Source: Amoebophrya sp. A120 (lineage: Eukaryota; Sar; Dinophyceae; Syndiniales; Amoebophryaceae). Taken from it: a DNA stretch of 64,000 nucleotides. More model-generated notes on the stretch are below. The model made no database searches, was not told the origin of the DNA, and worked only from the letters and a program-made list of their open reading frames with translations. The stretch itself is not shown here. Positions within the stretch are counted from its first letter, which is position 1. The stretch spans positions 4,940,256 to 5,004,255 of the forward strand of contig CAJINV010000005.1 in the NCBI GenBank assembly GCA_905178155.1, read 5' to 3'.

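Noticed and set aside
7366-62003. Apparent stop codons ending coding blocks (for example after PAGI, NPPKL, ILQI, LYII)
   Set aside because: Each stop lies inside an element just past the 5' terminus; the frame resumes after the 3' terminus.
239-62506. CRISPR-like array, because short motifs recur at intervals
   Set aside because: The repeats are inverted-repeat element ends separated by protein-coding exons of variable length; there is no regular repeat-spacer structure.
1258-63822. Numerous minus-strand open frames up to about 360 codons
   Set aside because: They lie opposite high-GC coding exons or inside elements, have skewed composition (Arg/Pro-rich) and no domain content; they are shadows of the + strand gene.
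189-64000. Alternative genetic code (as in some ciliates)
   Set aside because: About 15,100 codons are stop-free under the standard code once elements are removed, so no reassignment is needed.
1-64000. Transposase, reverse transcriptase or other mobile-element protein
   Set aside because: No open frame in or between elements shows such motifs; all elements are too short to encode one.

Overview
This window looks like the inside of one enormous eukaryotic gene on the + strand, open at both ends. From about position 189 to 64000 a single reading frame continues with no stop codon, provided that 68 complete intron-like elements (plus the tail of another at 1-188) are removed. I checked the frame by hand at all 68 junctions and each is compatible. 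The joined coding sequence in the window is about 45.3 kb, roughly 15,100 codons, with neither start nor stop visible. No second gene, tRNA, rRNA or CRISPR array was recognised, and the minus-strand open frames are shadows.

The insertions are the main feature. They are mostly 150-330 bp. They begin TAT and end ATA (one ends ATG), carry terminal inverted repeats, and are flanked by 5-bp direct repeats: 49 of 68 pairs are identical, 15 have one mismatch and 4 are poor. They fall into about nine sequence families (A to I here), yet most share one terminal design: TAT, seven variable bases, then an A run, mirrored at the 3' end by a T run and ATA. Removing an element plus one flank copy restores the frame. 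Sliding the boundary within the flank repeat can give GT-AG in only two cases and GC-AG in one, so excision does not follow ordinary splice rules. Internal paralogous copies of the same protein modules lack the insertions and act as built-in controls. This resembles introner elements (transposon-like introns with inverted repeats and target duplications) known from the dinoflagellate-lineage parasite Amoebophrya and from other protists. A marine alveolate or similar protist is my best inference, but the species cannot be fixed from the sequence. Programmed DNA elimination is an alternative to splicing.

The protein is modular and probably secreted or on the cell surface. In order: a LamG-like domain (to ~1.3 kb), SEA-like repeat region, PAN/apple-like cysteine-rich modules (3-10 kb) with CC-containing cysteine motifs and a long Thr/Ser-rich linker (9.67-9.85 kb), long tracts of repeats (10.5-20 kb), a second LamG domain (20.2-20.9 kb), repeats (21-24.5 kb), a module here called GNC (five copies near 25, 33, 41, 46 and 48.5 kb), further repeats, a large duplicated cysteine-rich unit (46.3-48.1 and 48.7-51.9 kb), more repeats to 58 kb, two copies of a Trp/Cys-rich module called Y (58.6 and 62.7 kb), and a third LamG domain running off the end. 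'SEA-like' is a descriptive label; these repeats were not matched to a database.

The longest stretch without coding sequence is the 1,123-bp element at 17310-18432, a family A element that seems to carry an 867-bp nested block rich in CTCTCGGCCACC-like repeats. No transposase is encoded in the window, so all elements appear non-autonomous.
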